From assembly GCA_029861675.1 (NCBI GenBank), contig JAOTYV010000072.1, positions 1 to 17,497 on the forward strand: DNA of 17,497 nucleotides, read 5' to 3'. This DNA comes from Alphaproteobacteria bacterium (GTDB taxonomy: Bacteria; Pseudomonadota; Alphaproteobacteria; UBA8366). The translations under genes and the position numbers were made by a program. Every line of letters begins with the position of its first letter. Within the stretch, counting starts at the first letter, position 1. Under the pieces are notes generated by a model. It had not been told where the DNA came from. It saw only the letters and a list, made by a program, of their open reading frames with translations, and ran no database searches. Below, piece after piece: positions 8,253-17,203 of the stretch.

Positions 8253-9635
8253 TCAGGAAAAGCGCTTTTCAATCACGCGAAATGCCGTGCGGATCGCCAT
8301 GGCCTCGCCGCCTTTCATGCGGCCGGGTCGGGCCATTGCATTCCAGCCATAGACGTCGAAATGGGCCCAGGGGACCGTGTCGCCCACAAACTCGTGAAGA
8401 AAAAGCGCCGCGGTGACGGCGCCGCCCTGCGGCACGGTGCTGGTGTTGTTGATATCGGCGATCTCGCTGTCGAGGTAACGGCGATACGGGCGCCACAACG
8501 GCATGCGCCAAACCGGATCGTTTTCCGCCACCCCGCATCGCGCGAATGCATCGGCCAGGCTGTCGTCATTGCAGAACATGGCGGGCAGCTCCGGGCCCAA
8601 TGCGACTCGGGCCGCGCCGGTGAGCGTCGCGAAATCGAGCATGAGCGCCGGTTTTTCGGATAATGCCTCGGTCAGCGCGTCGGCGAGCACCAGCCGTCCT
8701 TCGGCATCGGTGTTGCCGATCTCGACGGTTTTGCCGGCGCGCGAGGGCAGGATATCCATCGGCCTGAACGCATCGCCGGAGACGCTGTTCTCAACCGCGG
8801 CCACAAGGACGCGCAGCCGAACCGGCAGCTTCGCCATCATGATCATGCGCGCCAGGCCAAGGACATGTGCGGCACCGCCCATATCCTTTTTCATCAGCAA
8901 CATGCCGGATGCGCCTTTCAGATCCAATCCGCCGGAATCGAAACACACGCCTTTTCCGATCAGGGTTACCTTCGGATCCTTCGCCTTGCCCCAGCTCAGG
9001 TCGATCAGGCGCGGCGGCCGGGTCGACGCCCGGCCGACCGCATGGATCATGGGATAGTTGTCGCGCAGCAGGTGATCGCCGACGGTGATTTTGCAGCGGG
9101 CCTTGAATTCGCGCGCAAGCTTCCGGGACGCGTCCGCCAATTCTGCCGGTCCCATATCGGAGGACGGCGTGTTGATGAGGTCGCGGACCAGATACGTGGC
9201 GCTGGCGGCGCCTTCGACAAATGCCCGATCCGCCGATTTCGGCCAGACCAGCTGGGAAATGCCGTTCGATGGTTTCTTGTATCGCGTGAATTCGTAGGAG
9301 CCGAACGCCCAGCCCATTGCCGCCTTGGTGGCGATGACTTTTCCAACGCTGTCCTCGAGGCGGAAGCGTCCCGCAGGCAACTGGCTCGCCGATGCGGCCC
9401 AGGACCAAAGATCATTTTGCGTGGCAATCCCGACCAGCGCGCATCCGACGGCGCCTTGTTTTCCTTTACCAGGAATGAGCAGCACCGATCCTGGGTCCGC
9501 GCGGTAGCCGCTCGCCTTGATCCAAGCTGCTCGCTCGCGCGACTGCTTGCCGATCCAACGTTGCAAAGACTCAGGGGTAACCGGCGTCAGCGTGACGGTC
9601 TGGGCGTTCGGTCTTGCGGCAAAGCAATCCAGCAT
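8253..9635 (-). CDS. Leucyl aminopeptidase family protein (peptidase M17)
   Basis: A 460-residue cytoplasmic metallo-aminopeptidase that removes N-terminal residues from peptides. The M17 signature NTDAEGRL is at 308-315. The expected two-metal and catalytic residues are all present with the spacing I recall for E. coli PepA: Lys228 and Asp233 (GKGVCFDSGG), Lys240, Asp251 (KKDMGG), Asp310, Glu312 and Arg314. The N-terminal domain is divergent, as in the PepA-like subgroup common in alphaproteobacteria. An upstream in-frame ATG at 9716 exists, but the start at 9635 is preferred because AAGGA lies about 9 bases ahead of it and the extension has no family resemblance. It follows the thiamin operon by about 100 bp on the same strand and may be cotranscribed. 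Confidence 0.92.
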   Translation of the reverse strand: MLDCFAARPNAQTVTLTPVTPESLQRWIGKQSRERAAWIKASGYRADPGSVLLIPGKGKQGAVGCALVGIATQNDLWSWAASASQLPAGRFRLEDSVGKVIATKAAMGWAFGSYEFTRYKKPSNGISQLVWPKSADRAFVEGAASATYLVRDLINTPSSDMGPAELADASRKLAREFKARCKITVGDHLLRDNYPMIHAVGRASTRPPRLIDLSWGKAKDPKVTLIGKGVCFDSGGLDLKGASGMLLMKKDMGGAAHVLGLARMIMMAKLPVRLRVLVAAVENSVSGDAFRPMDILPSRAGKTVEIGNTDAEGRLVLADALTEALSEKPALMLDFATLTGAARVALGPELPAMFCNDDSLADAFARCGVAENDPVWRMPLWRPYRRYLDSEIADINNTSTVPQGGAVTAALFLHEFVGDTVPWAHFDVYGWNAMARPGRMKGGEAMAIRTAFRVIEKRFS

Positions 9636-9681
9636 GGCGCGGCGTCCTTGAATCCAAAGAATGGTTGACGGAGTGATGTTT

Positions 9682-9700
9682 CGCCCGGTTTTAGCGGGCG
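9682..9700 (-). other. Hairpin downstream of the thi operon, possible terminator without a U-tract
   Basis: A perfect inverted repeat CGCCCG and CGGGCG with a 7-base loop lies 39 bases after the last thi gene. No run of U follows on the - strand, so it is not a classical intrinsic terminator. It may be a processing or partial termination site, or chance in GC-rich DNA. Confidence 0.3.
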
Positions 9701-9738
9701 CGCGATGGGTCGGCAAGCGGTAGCCCTGGGGAGGATGG

Positions 9739-11266
<1,528 letters not shown>

Positions 11267-11278
<12 letters not shown>

Positions 11279-11473
11279 CGCCGGGCGGACAATCTCGACG
11301 TCGTCACCCGCGTTGACCGATGCTTCCTTCCAGCGGCCGCGCGGGACGACCACGCCGTTGACGGCGACCGCGACGAACCGCGCGGCCGTGTCGACTTCTT
11401 CGGCGGCCAGCAGGTCGAGCACGGTGGACCCGCGCAGCTCTTTCTCTTCACCGTTCACGCGGATATGTGTCAT
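11267..11473 (-). CDS. thiS: Sulfur carrier protein ThiS
   Basis: A 68-residue ubiquitin-fold protein that carries the sulfur atom to ThiG as a C-terminal thiocarboxylate. Family marks are the start MTHIRVNGEEKEL, the VAVAVNGVVVPRGRW block at 34-48, AGDDVEIVRP at 55-64 and the terminal Gly67-Gly68 needed for adenylation and thiocarboxylation. The length is typical. The ATG at 11473 overlaps the thiO stop (ATGA). The frame is also open further upstream inside thiO, but that part is not ThiS. The last two glycine codons and the TAA stop coincide with a palindromic repeat unit, so the functional tail is encoded within the repeat. Confidence 0.95.
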
Positions 11474-12684
11474 GACAGGGCTCCCAACCGAACGCCCGCA
11501 TTTCCGGCCGGACGGCGGGCGGCTTTGGGGGAGCCGAACCGGTCGAGGCCGAAGGGCCGGATTGACTCCGGAACGTCGCCGGTCAGGATATGGCGGCTTA
11601 CCGCCTCGGCGGTAAGGGGGGCGAGCAGGATGCCGTTGCGGTGATGGCCGGTCGCCAGCACCAACCCGTCGATGGGCGTCGGACCCAAAATCGGTGCGTC
11701 GTCTCGGCTGGTCGGGCGATGGCCGACCCACATCTCGCCAAGCGGCAGTTCTTCGATGCCCGGCAGGACTTCCCAGGTTTCGCGCAATAGATCGAGGATG
11801 CCACCGGCGGTCAGCGCCGAATCGAAGCCTTTTTCCTCGACCGTCGCGCCGACGATAAGCCTGCCGTCGTGCCGTGGTACCAGATAGATATCCGGCCCCC
11901 ACAGCACGTGGCGGAGCAGCGGCGCCGCCGGATCCATCTGGATCGACAGCATCTGCCCCTTCAACGGCCGAACGGGCGGCTGCGCGTCGATCGTCAGCCC
12001 CGGCAACGCCCGCGACCAGGCGCCGGCGGCGACGAGCACGACGTCGGCGGGGTGGGAGGCATCATTGGCGCGATCCAGGGTGACGCCGCGCGCCCGGCCA
12101 TGCTCGATCTCGATACCGGTCACCTCGGTATGCGGATGAAGGCTGCCGCCGGCGGCGAGGAACGCCAGGCGCAAGGCTTCGGTCAGTTTTCTGTTGTCTA
12201 CCTGGTGGTCGCCCGGGCTGTGCACACCGGCGCTCACCGCGGGCGCCAGGAACGGTTCCAGCCGGCGGGCCCGCGGCCCGTCGAGCCACGCCACATCCAG
12301 TCCGAGATCCCGCTGCAGGTCATAGGTGAAGCGGAGCGCTTCGGCGTCGTCGCGGGTCAGCGCGACGATCAGCGTTCCCTCGCTGCGATAGTCTATCTCC
12401 ATGCCCGAGGCGGCTTCGAGGTCGCGCGTGAACGTGGGCCACATCGCCTGACTTTCGAGATTCAGACCCAGCAGTTTTTCTTCGCCGGGCTCCGCCTCGG
12501 CGCGCGCCGCCAGCATGCCCGCCGCCGCCCAGCTCGCGCCCCGACCGGGTTCGCCCTTGTCGAAGATATCGACCGTGCAGCCGGCCTGTGCCAGGCGCCA
12601 GCCCACGCCGAGGCCACACACGCCGGCGCCGATGACGGCGATGCGCGGTCTTGGTCCCGAGGGATTATGCGGTGTCGAGGGCAT
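11470..12684 (-). CDS. thiO: Glycine oxidase ThiO
   Basis: A 404-residue FAD-dependent amine oxidase of the DAO family. It oxidises glycine to the imine (dehydroglycine) used by ThiG. The FAD-binding motif is VIGAGVCGLGVGWRLA (GxGxxG at 19-24), followed by an acidic strand end at 39-42 and the GASWAAAGMLAA block at 49-60. The C-terminal part has VGHRPTSRDDAPILGP and ATGHHRNGILLAPLTAEAV, typical of ThiO. An in-frame ATG at 12705 lies inside the TPP riboswitch core and is unlikely. The ATG at 12684 has GGGAG 5 bases upstream, embedded in the 3' end of the riboswitch. It is the first gene of the thi operon. Confidence 0.95.
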   Translation of the reverse strand: MPSTPHNPSGPRPRIAVIGAGVCGLGVGWRLAQAGCTVDIFDKGEPGRGASWAAAGMLAARAEAEPGEEKLLGLNLESQAMWPTFTRDLEAASGMEIDYRSEGTLIVALTRDDAEALRFTYDLQRDLGLDVAWLDGPRARRLEPFLAPAVSAGVHSPGDHQVDNRKLTEALRLAFLAAGGSLHPHTEVTGIEIEHGRARGVTLDRANDASHPADVVLVAAGAWSRALPGLTIDAQPPVRPLKGQMLSIQMDPAAPLLRHVLWGPDIYLVPRHDGRLIVGATVEEKGFDSALTAGGILDLLRETWEVLPGIEELPLGEMWVGHRPTSRDDAPILGPTPIDGLVLATGHHRNGILLAPLTAEAVSRHILTGDVPESIRPFGLDRFGSPKAARRPAGNAGVRLGALS

Positions 12685-12687
12685 AAG

Positions 12688-12762
12688 GGCTCCCTTCGCT
12701 GGCATGACCCAGATCAGGTTCTGTGGGTGTATTCTCAGCCGGCGCGAGCCGGCACCCCAGCC
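12688..12762 (-). promoter_or_regulatory. TPP riboswitch (THI element) controlling thiO-thiS-thiG-thiE/tenI
   Basis: All conserved THI-box blocks are present in order on the - strand: GGGGTGCC, a GC-rich P3 hairpin (GCCGGC TCGC GCCGGC), CTGAGA, ACCC, GAACCTGATCTGGGT, and GCGAAGGGA. The closing P1 helix can form from GGCU (12762-12759) and AGCC (12691-12688). The thiO Shine-Dalgarno GGGAG (12694-12690) is part of the aptamer 3' end, with the ATG 5 bases further on. Ligand binding should therefore hide the ribosome site, giving translational repression when thiamin pyrophosphate is plentiful. No terminator with a U-tract lies between the aptamer and the start codon. Confidence 0.97.
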
Positions 12763-12770
12763 AAAGCTGT

Positions 12771-12776
12771 ATTTTA
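12771..12776 (-). promoter_or_regulatory. Candidate -10 box for the thi operon
   Basis: TAAAAT (5 of 6 to TATAAT) on the - strand would start transcription about 7 bases downstream, near 12764, almost exactly at the first riboswitch helix. No good -35 box sits at 16-18 bases; TTGAAC lies 23 bases upstream, too far. A small CCGCG/CGCGG hairpin (12782-12795) intervenes. Confidence 0.4.
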
Positions 12777-12814
12777 GAGTACCGCGTCTTCGCGGGTTTG
12801 TTCAAGCCGTCCGA

Positions 12815-13282
12815 TCATTTGGCGGCGGCCGCCGTGAATTTCTTGAGCGCGCCCGTTATCTTGGTGAAGACCTTGGCGCGGTCCTGGATATTGTGGCGTT
12901 TCGCGAGATAGGCCGGGTTGTTGTAACTAATATAGGTTTTGTTGTCGGCGGCCTGATAGATCAATGCCTTCTGCGGCAGATCGAGACCGACCGTCTGGTT
13001 GCTCTGCATCAGCGGCGTACCCAATTTCGGGTTGCCGAAGATAATTAGCTGCGTCGGACGCAGGGTCTTACCCACCTTTTTCGCGCCGGCGGCGTGATCC
13101 ACGCGGGCGAAGACGGTAATGCCCTTCGACGTGAGCACGGCGGCAAGCTTATCGGCGGTTTTGGAAACGCTGTGATTGCTTGGCACGATAACGATCCCGG
13201 GGCCTTCGGCCCATGCGGCCGCGCCGCCGTACAGGGCCGCCGCCGCGGCAAGGGATACGATCAGGGCAATTCTCTTCGGCAT
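12815..13282 (-). CDS. Exported DUF302 domain protein
   Basis: A 155-residue protein with an N-terminal signal peptide: KR near the start, a hydrophobic run at 5-20, and probable cleavage after AWA at residue 25. It is therefore expected in the periplasm. The mature part matches the DUF302 fold. Diagnostic blocks are the KTADKLAAVLTSKGITVFARVDH stretch near 41-63, LIIFGNPKLGTPLMQ at 79-93 and VGLDLPQKALIYQ at 98-110. DUF302 has no firmly established function; a role in binding small ligands has been proposed for the fold. The gene is read away from the DUF924 gene across a 113 bp divergent gap, and its 3' end lies just upstream of the thi promoter region. AGG lies about 7 bases before the ATG. 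Confidence 0.9.
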   Translation of the reverse strand: MPKRIALIVSLAAAAALYGGAAAWAEGPGIVIVPSNHSVSKTADKLAAVLTSKGITVFARVDHAAGAKKVGKTLRPTQLIIFGNPKLGTPLMQSNQTVGLDLPQKALIYQAADNKTYISYNNPAYLAKRHNIQDRAKVFTKITGALKKFTAAAAK

Positions 13283-13395
13283 TTTAGAACCTCGTTTCTT
13301 TCAGGGTGTCGGGCATAGTATCGCATTCGGTTTGCAACCGTCCCGGAGTATGCTGCCGACGGCCGATCAATTTTGCGTTTTTTTGAGGTGCTGAA

Positions 13396-13959
13396 ATGTC
13401 GTTGGAGAAAGACGTGCTCGATTTTTGGTTCGGGACCCCGGAATCGGCCGAATTCGGGCAGCGCCGGCAGTGCTGGTTCGTGAAGGATCTCGAATTCGAC
13501 GCGACGATTCAGCGTAATTTCGCCAAGGACTTCGATATCGCCGCCGACGGCGGGCATGATTCACTCGCCGGCACCGCCGAGGGCGCCTTGGCCCTGATCA
13601 TCATGCTCGACCAGTTTCCGCGCAACTTGTTTCGCGGCTCGGCGCGGTCCTTCGCCACCGACGCCAAGGCCCTGTCGCTGGCGCGGTCGGCCGTCGCGGC
13701 GGGCCATGATCAGGCACTGAACGTGGTGCAGCGCTGCTTCGTCTATCTACCCTTCGAACACAGCGAGGAACTTGCGGACCAAGATGAATCGGTGCGGTTG
13801 TTCGAAGCGCTTGGGGATGCCGAATTCCTTGATTTCGCAATCCGGCACCGCGATGTCATCGCCCGCTTCGGCCGGTTTCCGCACCGCAACGCGGTCCTCG
13901 GACGGGACAATACGCCGGAGGAAACGGCATTTCTGGAACAGCCTGGATCGTCGTTTTGA
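13396..13959 (+). CDS. DUF924 family protein
   Basis: A 187-residue soluble protein of the DUF924 family, an all-helical fold with a TPR-like arrangement. Characteristic motifs are VLDFWFGTPE at 7-16, WFVKDLEFDATI at 27-38, ALALIIMLDQFPRNLFRGSARSF near 64-86, YLPFEHSEELADQDESVRLF near 116-135, and FPHRNAVLGRDNTPEETAFL near 161-180. No catalytic function is established for the family and no signal peptide is visible. GAGGTG lies 6 bases before the ATG, which supports the start. It ends 17 bp from the converging penicillin-binding protein gene. No functional link with its neighbours is evident. Confidence 0.93.
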   Translation: MSLEKDVLDFWFGTPESAEFGQRRQCWFVKDLEFDATIQRNFAKDFDIAADGGHDSLAGTAEGALALIIMLDQFPRNLFRGSARSFATDAKALSLARSAVAAGHDQALNVVQRCFVYLPFEHSEELADQDESVRLFEALGDAEFLDFAIRHRDVIARFGRFPHRNAVLGRDNTPEETAFLEQPGSSF

Positions 13960-13976
13960 AGGGACCCGGCGGTTTG

Positions 13977-15974
13977 TTATTCCACGATCGACCGGAGCCA
14001 GCTGCGCAGCCGATTGTAAGTGGAATCCTTGGATTTTCGTGCCCCGTCCGGCGTTGCCGGGCGCGGCACGGGAGCCGGCGCGACCTTTGCCAGAAGCTCT
14101 TTCCTCTTCGGCATGGCGCCTTCCAGCTGATAGGCGGCGCTCACGAAATCCCGCCAAATCTTGGCCGGAAGATCGCCGCCGGTTACCCGGTCGGTCGGGC
14201 TGTTATCGTCGTTGCCGAGCCAGATACCGACCACGATATCCGCGGTGAAGCCGATGAACCAGGCATCGCGATAATCCTGCGTCGTGCCGGTCTTGCCGGC
14301 GATCGGCGCGTGCAGGCGCGCGGCCCTGCCGGTGCCGGAATCGACCGTGGTAATCAGCAGATCGAGCATCTCCTCGCGCTTCCACGGCAGCGCGGCGCGT
14401 GTTCGTGCCGGCAGGCGGTGACGGTATAGCCGGCGGCCGGTGCCGCGTAGCGTTTTGATCCCGTAGGGCCGGACAACTTTGACGTCGGCCGCCATCGCCG
14501 CGTAGGCGGCGGTCATTTCCAGCAGCGTCACCTCGGATGCGCCCAATGCGAGGCTCGGGTGCGATTTGATCGGGGAGCGGATGCCGAGGCTTTTGGCGAC
14601 ACCGATGACACGGCCGCGGCCGACCTTCTCGCTAAGCTGCACGGCAACGGAGTTGATCGATTCGGCGAATGCGGTACGCAGGCTGACCTCGCCGCGATGG
14701 GTGCCGTGGTAATTCTGAGGGCTCCATTTGTCGATTTCGATCGGCTGGTCGATCATCTCCGAATCCGGCGTCAGACCGGCGTCGAACGCGGCGAGATAGA
14801 CGAACAGCTTGAACAGCGAACCCGGCTGCCGCCGCGCCTGGGTCGCCCGGTTGAATTCACTCTCGTCGTAGTTTCGGCCGCCGACCATGGAAAGGATCGC
14901 GCCGTCGTGACTCATCACGATCATGCTGCCCTGGCTTACATTCCGGTTGTCGCCCGCGTTCTTGAGCCAATGTTCCAGGGTGTTTTCGGCAAGCGTCTGC
15001 AGGCTGTGGTTCAGCGTCGTTTCAACCGTCAAATCCGCGGTCAGCGGTCCCAGAATCCTATTCGTTCGCTTGGCCACCCAATCGGCGAAATACCGGCCGC
15101 TCCGGCTGGTATGGGTGTTCGGGTTGACGGCGAGTTTCACGTTTTGCACCGGCGCGGCATCGGCCGTCGCCTGATCGATATGGCCGGAATCGATCATCGC
15201 CTTGAGCACGCGATTTGCGCGAACCCGCGCCGCTTCCAAATTGCGCGTCGGCGCGAGGTGGGATGGGGCGCGGATCAGCCCGGCCAGCATCGCCGCCTCG
15301 GCTAGTGTCAGGGATTTCGCCGATTTGTTGAAGTAGCGTTGCGCCGCGCCGTCGACGCCATAGGCGCCGGCGCCGAGATAGACCTTGTTCAGGTATCGCA
15401 CCAGGATCTCGTCCTTGGTCAGCCGGTTTTCCAGCCACAGGGCGATCATCATCTCCTGAATTTTTCGTTTGAACGTGCGTTCCGACGACAGGAACGTCAC
15501 CTTGGCGAGCTGCTGCGTAATCGTGCTGCCGCCCTGGCGTACTTCGCCCGCCAGAATGTTCACCACCGCGGCGCGCGCCATGCCGATAAAATCGATGCCG
15601 ATATGTTGGTAGAACCGCCGATCCTCGATCGAAATCACCGCCTTTATCAGATGATCCGGCAATTCGTTGAGGTCCAGAATTTCGGCGGAAAACCGGCCGC
15701 GCATGGCGAAAACCTCGCCATTGGCGGCAACCAGTGTCGTGGAGGCGCGCCGCTCGGGTTTGCCGAAATTGTCGGTAATCGGGAGCGAATAGGCATAGTA
15801 GGCCAGCACCGAAAATCCGATGACCACGAGCACGAGCGCGCTGATCGCCGCCCGGCGGAGCAGGACGAGCGGCGACAACCGCGGCCGACCGTCGCCATAG
15901 CGGTCGCGCCGCCTGGGCAGCATCGCCGCTGCTATTCTGCCTAGCCGATGTCTAAAATTATAGGTCCAGCTCAT
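13977..15974 (-). CDS. Class A penicillin-binding protein 1A (bifunctional transglycosylase/transpeptidase)
   Basis: A 665-residue inner-membrane enzyme that polymerises and cross-links peptidoglycan in the periplasm. A basic cytoplasmic N-terminus is followed by one membrane anchor at about 42-62. The GT51 glycosyltransferase domain follows, with catalytic Glu117 in EDRRFYQHIGID, GGSTITQQLAK at 148-158, and KRKIQEMMIALWLE at 169-182. The transpeptidase domain has the nucleophile Ser386 in PGSLFK (SxxK with Lys389), SIN at 439-441, and KTG at 561-563. All key residues are intact. The start at 15974 has no clear Shine-Dalgarno; Met18 (15923) is an alternative. It is divergent from the CsgG-like lipoprotein gene. 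I recognise the PBP1A type but not a specific ortholog name. Confidence 0.96.
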   Translation of the reverse strand: MSWTYNFRHRLGRIAAAMLPRRRDRYGDGRPRLSPLVLLRRAAISALVLVVIGFSVLAYYAYSLPITDNFGKPERRASTTLVAANGEVFAMRGRFSAEILDLNELPDHLIKAVISIEDRRFYQHIGIDFIGMARAAVVNILAGEVRQGGSTITQQLAKVTFLSSERTFKRKIQEMMIALWLENRLTKDEILVRYLNKVYLGAGAYGVDGAAQRYFNKSAKSLTLAEAAMLAGLIRAPSHLAPTRNLEAARVRANRVLKAMIDSGHIDQATADAAPVQNVKLAVNPNTHTSRSGRYFADWVAKRTNRILGPLTADLTVETTLNHSLQTLAENTLEHWLKNAGDNRNVSQGSMIVMSHDGAILSMVGGRNYDESEFNRATQARRQPGSLFKLFVYLAAFDAGLTPDSEMIDQPIEIDKWSPQNYHGTHRGEVSLRTAFAESINSVAVQLSEKVGRGRVIGVAKSLGIRSPIKSHPSLALGASEVTLLEMTAAYAAMAADVKVVRPYGIKTLRGTGRRLYRHRLPARTRAALPWKREEMLDLLITTVDSGTGRAARLHAPIAGKTGTTQDYRDAWFIGFTADIVVGIWLGNDDNSPTDRVTGGDLPAKIWRDFVSAAYQLEGAMPKRKELLAKVAPAPVPRPATPDGARKSKDSTYNRLRSWLRSIVE

Positions 15975-16243
15975 GGGCCGTTCTGGGTCGCTTCGGCAAA
16001 TTTCGATATATCGATGTTTCCGTTGGAGCAGGTACTATGTATCGACAATGCGTCACATTCGGGACGCGATCATGGCCAAATTGTGCACGTTGCGGGCGTA
16101 TTGTCGCAGGTCGTCGGCGGCCGAAGATAAACGAAATTTCTTTGCCACAAAGTTGCCGCGAGCATGGAAGTTGACGTTTCGATACTATATCGACACCGGT
16201 GACCGCAACGAAGATCGACCGGCGACGGCAAAGAGAAGGATGT
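15975..16243. promoter_or_regulatory. Divergent intergenic region with repeated TCGATA/TATCGA inverted sites
   Basis: This 269 bp gap separates the PBP1A gene (-) from the CsgG-like lipoprotein gene (+) and must hold both promoters. Three related sites are visible. TCGATATATCGA (16003-16014) is a perfect palindrome. TCGATA-CTA-TATCGA (16179-16193) uses the same half-sites with a 3-base spacer. A half-site TATCGA (16040-16045) occurs within TACTATGTATCGACA, which resembles TACTATATCGACA at 16183-16195. They may be operators or promoter parts. I cannot assign -35/-10 pairs with confidence and see no gene here. Confidence 0.4.
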
Positions 16244-17203
16244 ATGGCATTGAAACCGGATAAATCGAACCGTCGGCGTCGCTGCACCCGAATGGCATTT
16301 GTGGGCGTCATTGCCGCGGCTGTCGTCTCCGCGTGCGGAACCGCCAAGAAAGCGGAAGTCAGCGAAGCCGCGGTCCCGGAAGCGGCGGTTTCGCAGGCGC
16401 CGGTCCTCATCGCGGCCATTCCCCAAATTCGGGGGCCCAAACGAACCGCCGCGATCGGAACCGTCACGGCGGATGGATCGATCGCCGGCAAGTATGGATC
16501 CTGGGATGTCGCGGGTGGCATGGTGGCCATGCTGACGGCGGCGATGGCGGAGTCCGAGCGGTTTGTCATGGTCGAGAATGCCGAGCCGGACGCGAAGCCC
16601 ACGGCGCAATTCATTATTCACGGCGTGGTTCGGGAATTCGGGAAGGCAACGGTAAAGCCGGCCGGCGGGGATGCCGCGCCAAAGGATACCGGACCGGCGT
16701 CCCGGTCCGCCGGCAAAGTCGTCATCGATGTGCAGCTCGAAGATACGACAACCGGGCAAACCACAACATTGCGGCCCGTCGAGGAAAATATCGACGCCAG
16801 CGGCGGTGTCGACTACGCGGCGATGCGTCTCGGCAGCGCCCGATTCCTGAAAACGCCGCTCGGCGAAGCGAACCGCCGCGCGGTGACGCGGGCGGTGCAG
16901 CGCATTGCGATCGAGGCGAACCGCCGGCCCTGGTCCGGTCAGGTGGTCCGGTTTGAAAGGGGCGTGGTGCACATCAATGCGGGCACGGATATCGGGGTCA
17001 AGGCCGGCGACGCCTTCGCCGTCGAGCGCGTTGTGCGCCGTATAACGGATCCCCAGACCGGTGCGCTCCGGGCGCTGCGCAAGAAACCGCTCGGCATTTT
17101 CAGGACGGACACGGTCGATGGCGAAACCGCGTCCGGCCGGTTTTCCCCGACCGATTTCAACATGCCGCGGCAAGGCGATCTCGTGCGGGTTATTCGCCGG
17201 TAG
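16244..17203 (+). CDS. CsgG-like outer-membrane-type lipoprotein
   Basis: A 319-residue predicted lipoprotein. A basic n-region (RRRRCTR) and hydrophobic stretch end in the lipobox VSAC, giving the modified Cys31. An Ala/Glu-rich linker follows to about residue 60. The rest matches the CsgG/HfaB-type family: GGMVAMLTAAMAESERFVMVE at 91-111, AQFIIHGVVREFGKATV at 121-137, KVVIDVQLEDTTTGQ at 158-172, TPLGEANRRAVTRAVQRIA at 204-222, and a C-terminal WSGQVVRFERGVVHINAGTDIGVKAGDAFAV segment spanning 230-260. CsgG forms the curli secretion pore; many relatives are uncharacterised. The ATG at 16244 is chosen because GAAGGA precedes it, though the spacing is tight at 3 bases. No curlin-like gene is nearby. 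Its end overlaps the converging photolyase gene by 14 bp. Confidence 0.87.
   Translation: MALKPDKSNRRRRCTRMAFVGVIAAAVVSACGTAKKAEVSEAAVPEAAVSQAPVLIAAIPQIRGPKRTAAIGTVTADGSIAGKYGSWDVAGGMVAMLTAAMAESERFVMVENAEPDAKPTAQFIIHGVVREFGKATVKPAGGDAAPKDTGPASRSAGKVVIDVQLEDTTTGQTTTLRPVEENIDASGGVDYAAMRLGSARFLKTPLGEANRRAVTRAVQRIAIEANRRPWSGQVVRFERGVVHINAGTDIGVKAGDAFAVERVVRRITDPQTGALRALRKKPLGIFRTDTVDGETASGRFSPTDFNMPRQGDLVRVIRR

Noticed and set aside
8257..8270. Perfect 14-base palindrome GAAAAGCGCTTTTC, considered as an operator or terminator.
   Set aside because: It lies in the last codons of the aminopeptidase gene (EKRFS) and has no loop or U-tract. It may be chance, and no regulator is linked to it.
12685..12705. 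Alternative ThiO start at the ATG at 12705.
   Set aside because: This ATG is part of the conserved TPP aptamer sequence GGGTCATGCCAGCG and lacks its own ribosome site; the ATG at 12684 has one.
12782..12795. CCGCG-TCTT-CGCGG hairpin considered as an intrinsic terminator for the DUF302 gene.
   Set aside because: The stem is only 5 bp and no U-run follows on the - strand, so it does not meet intrinsic terminator criteria.
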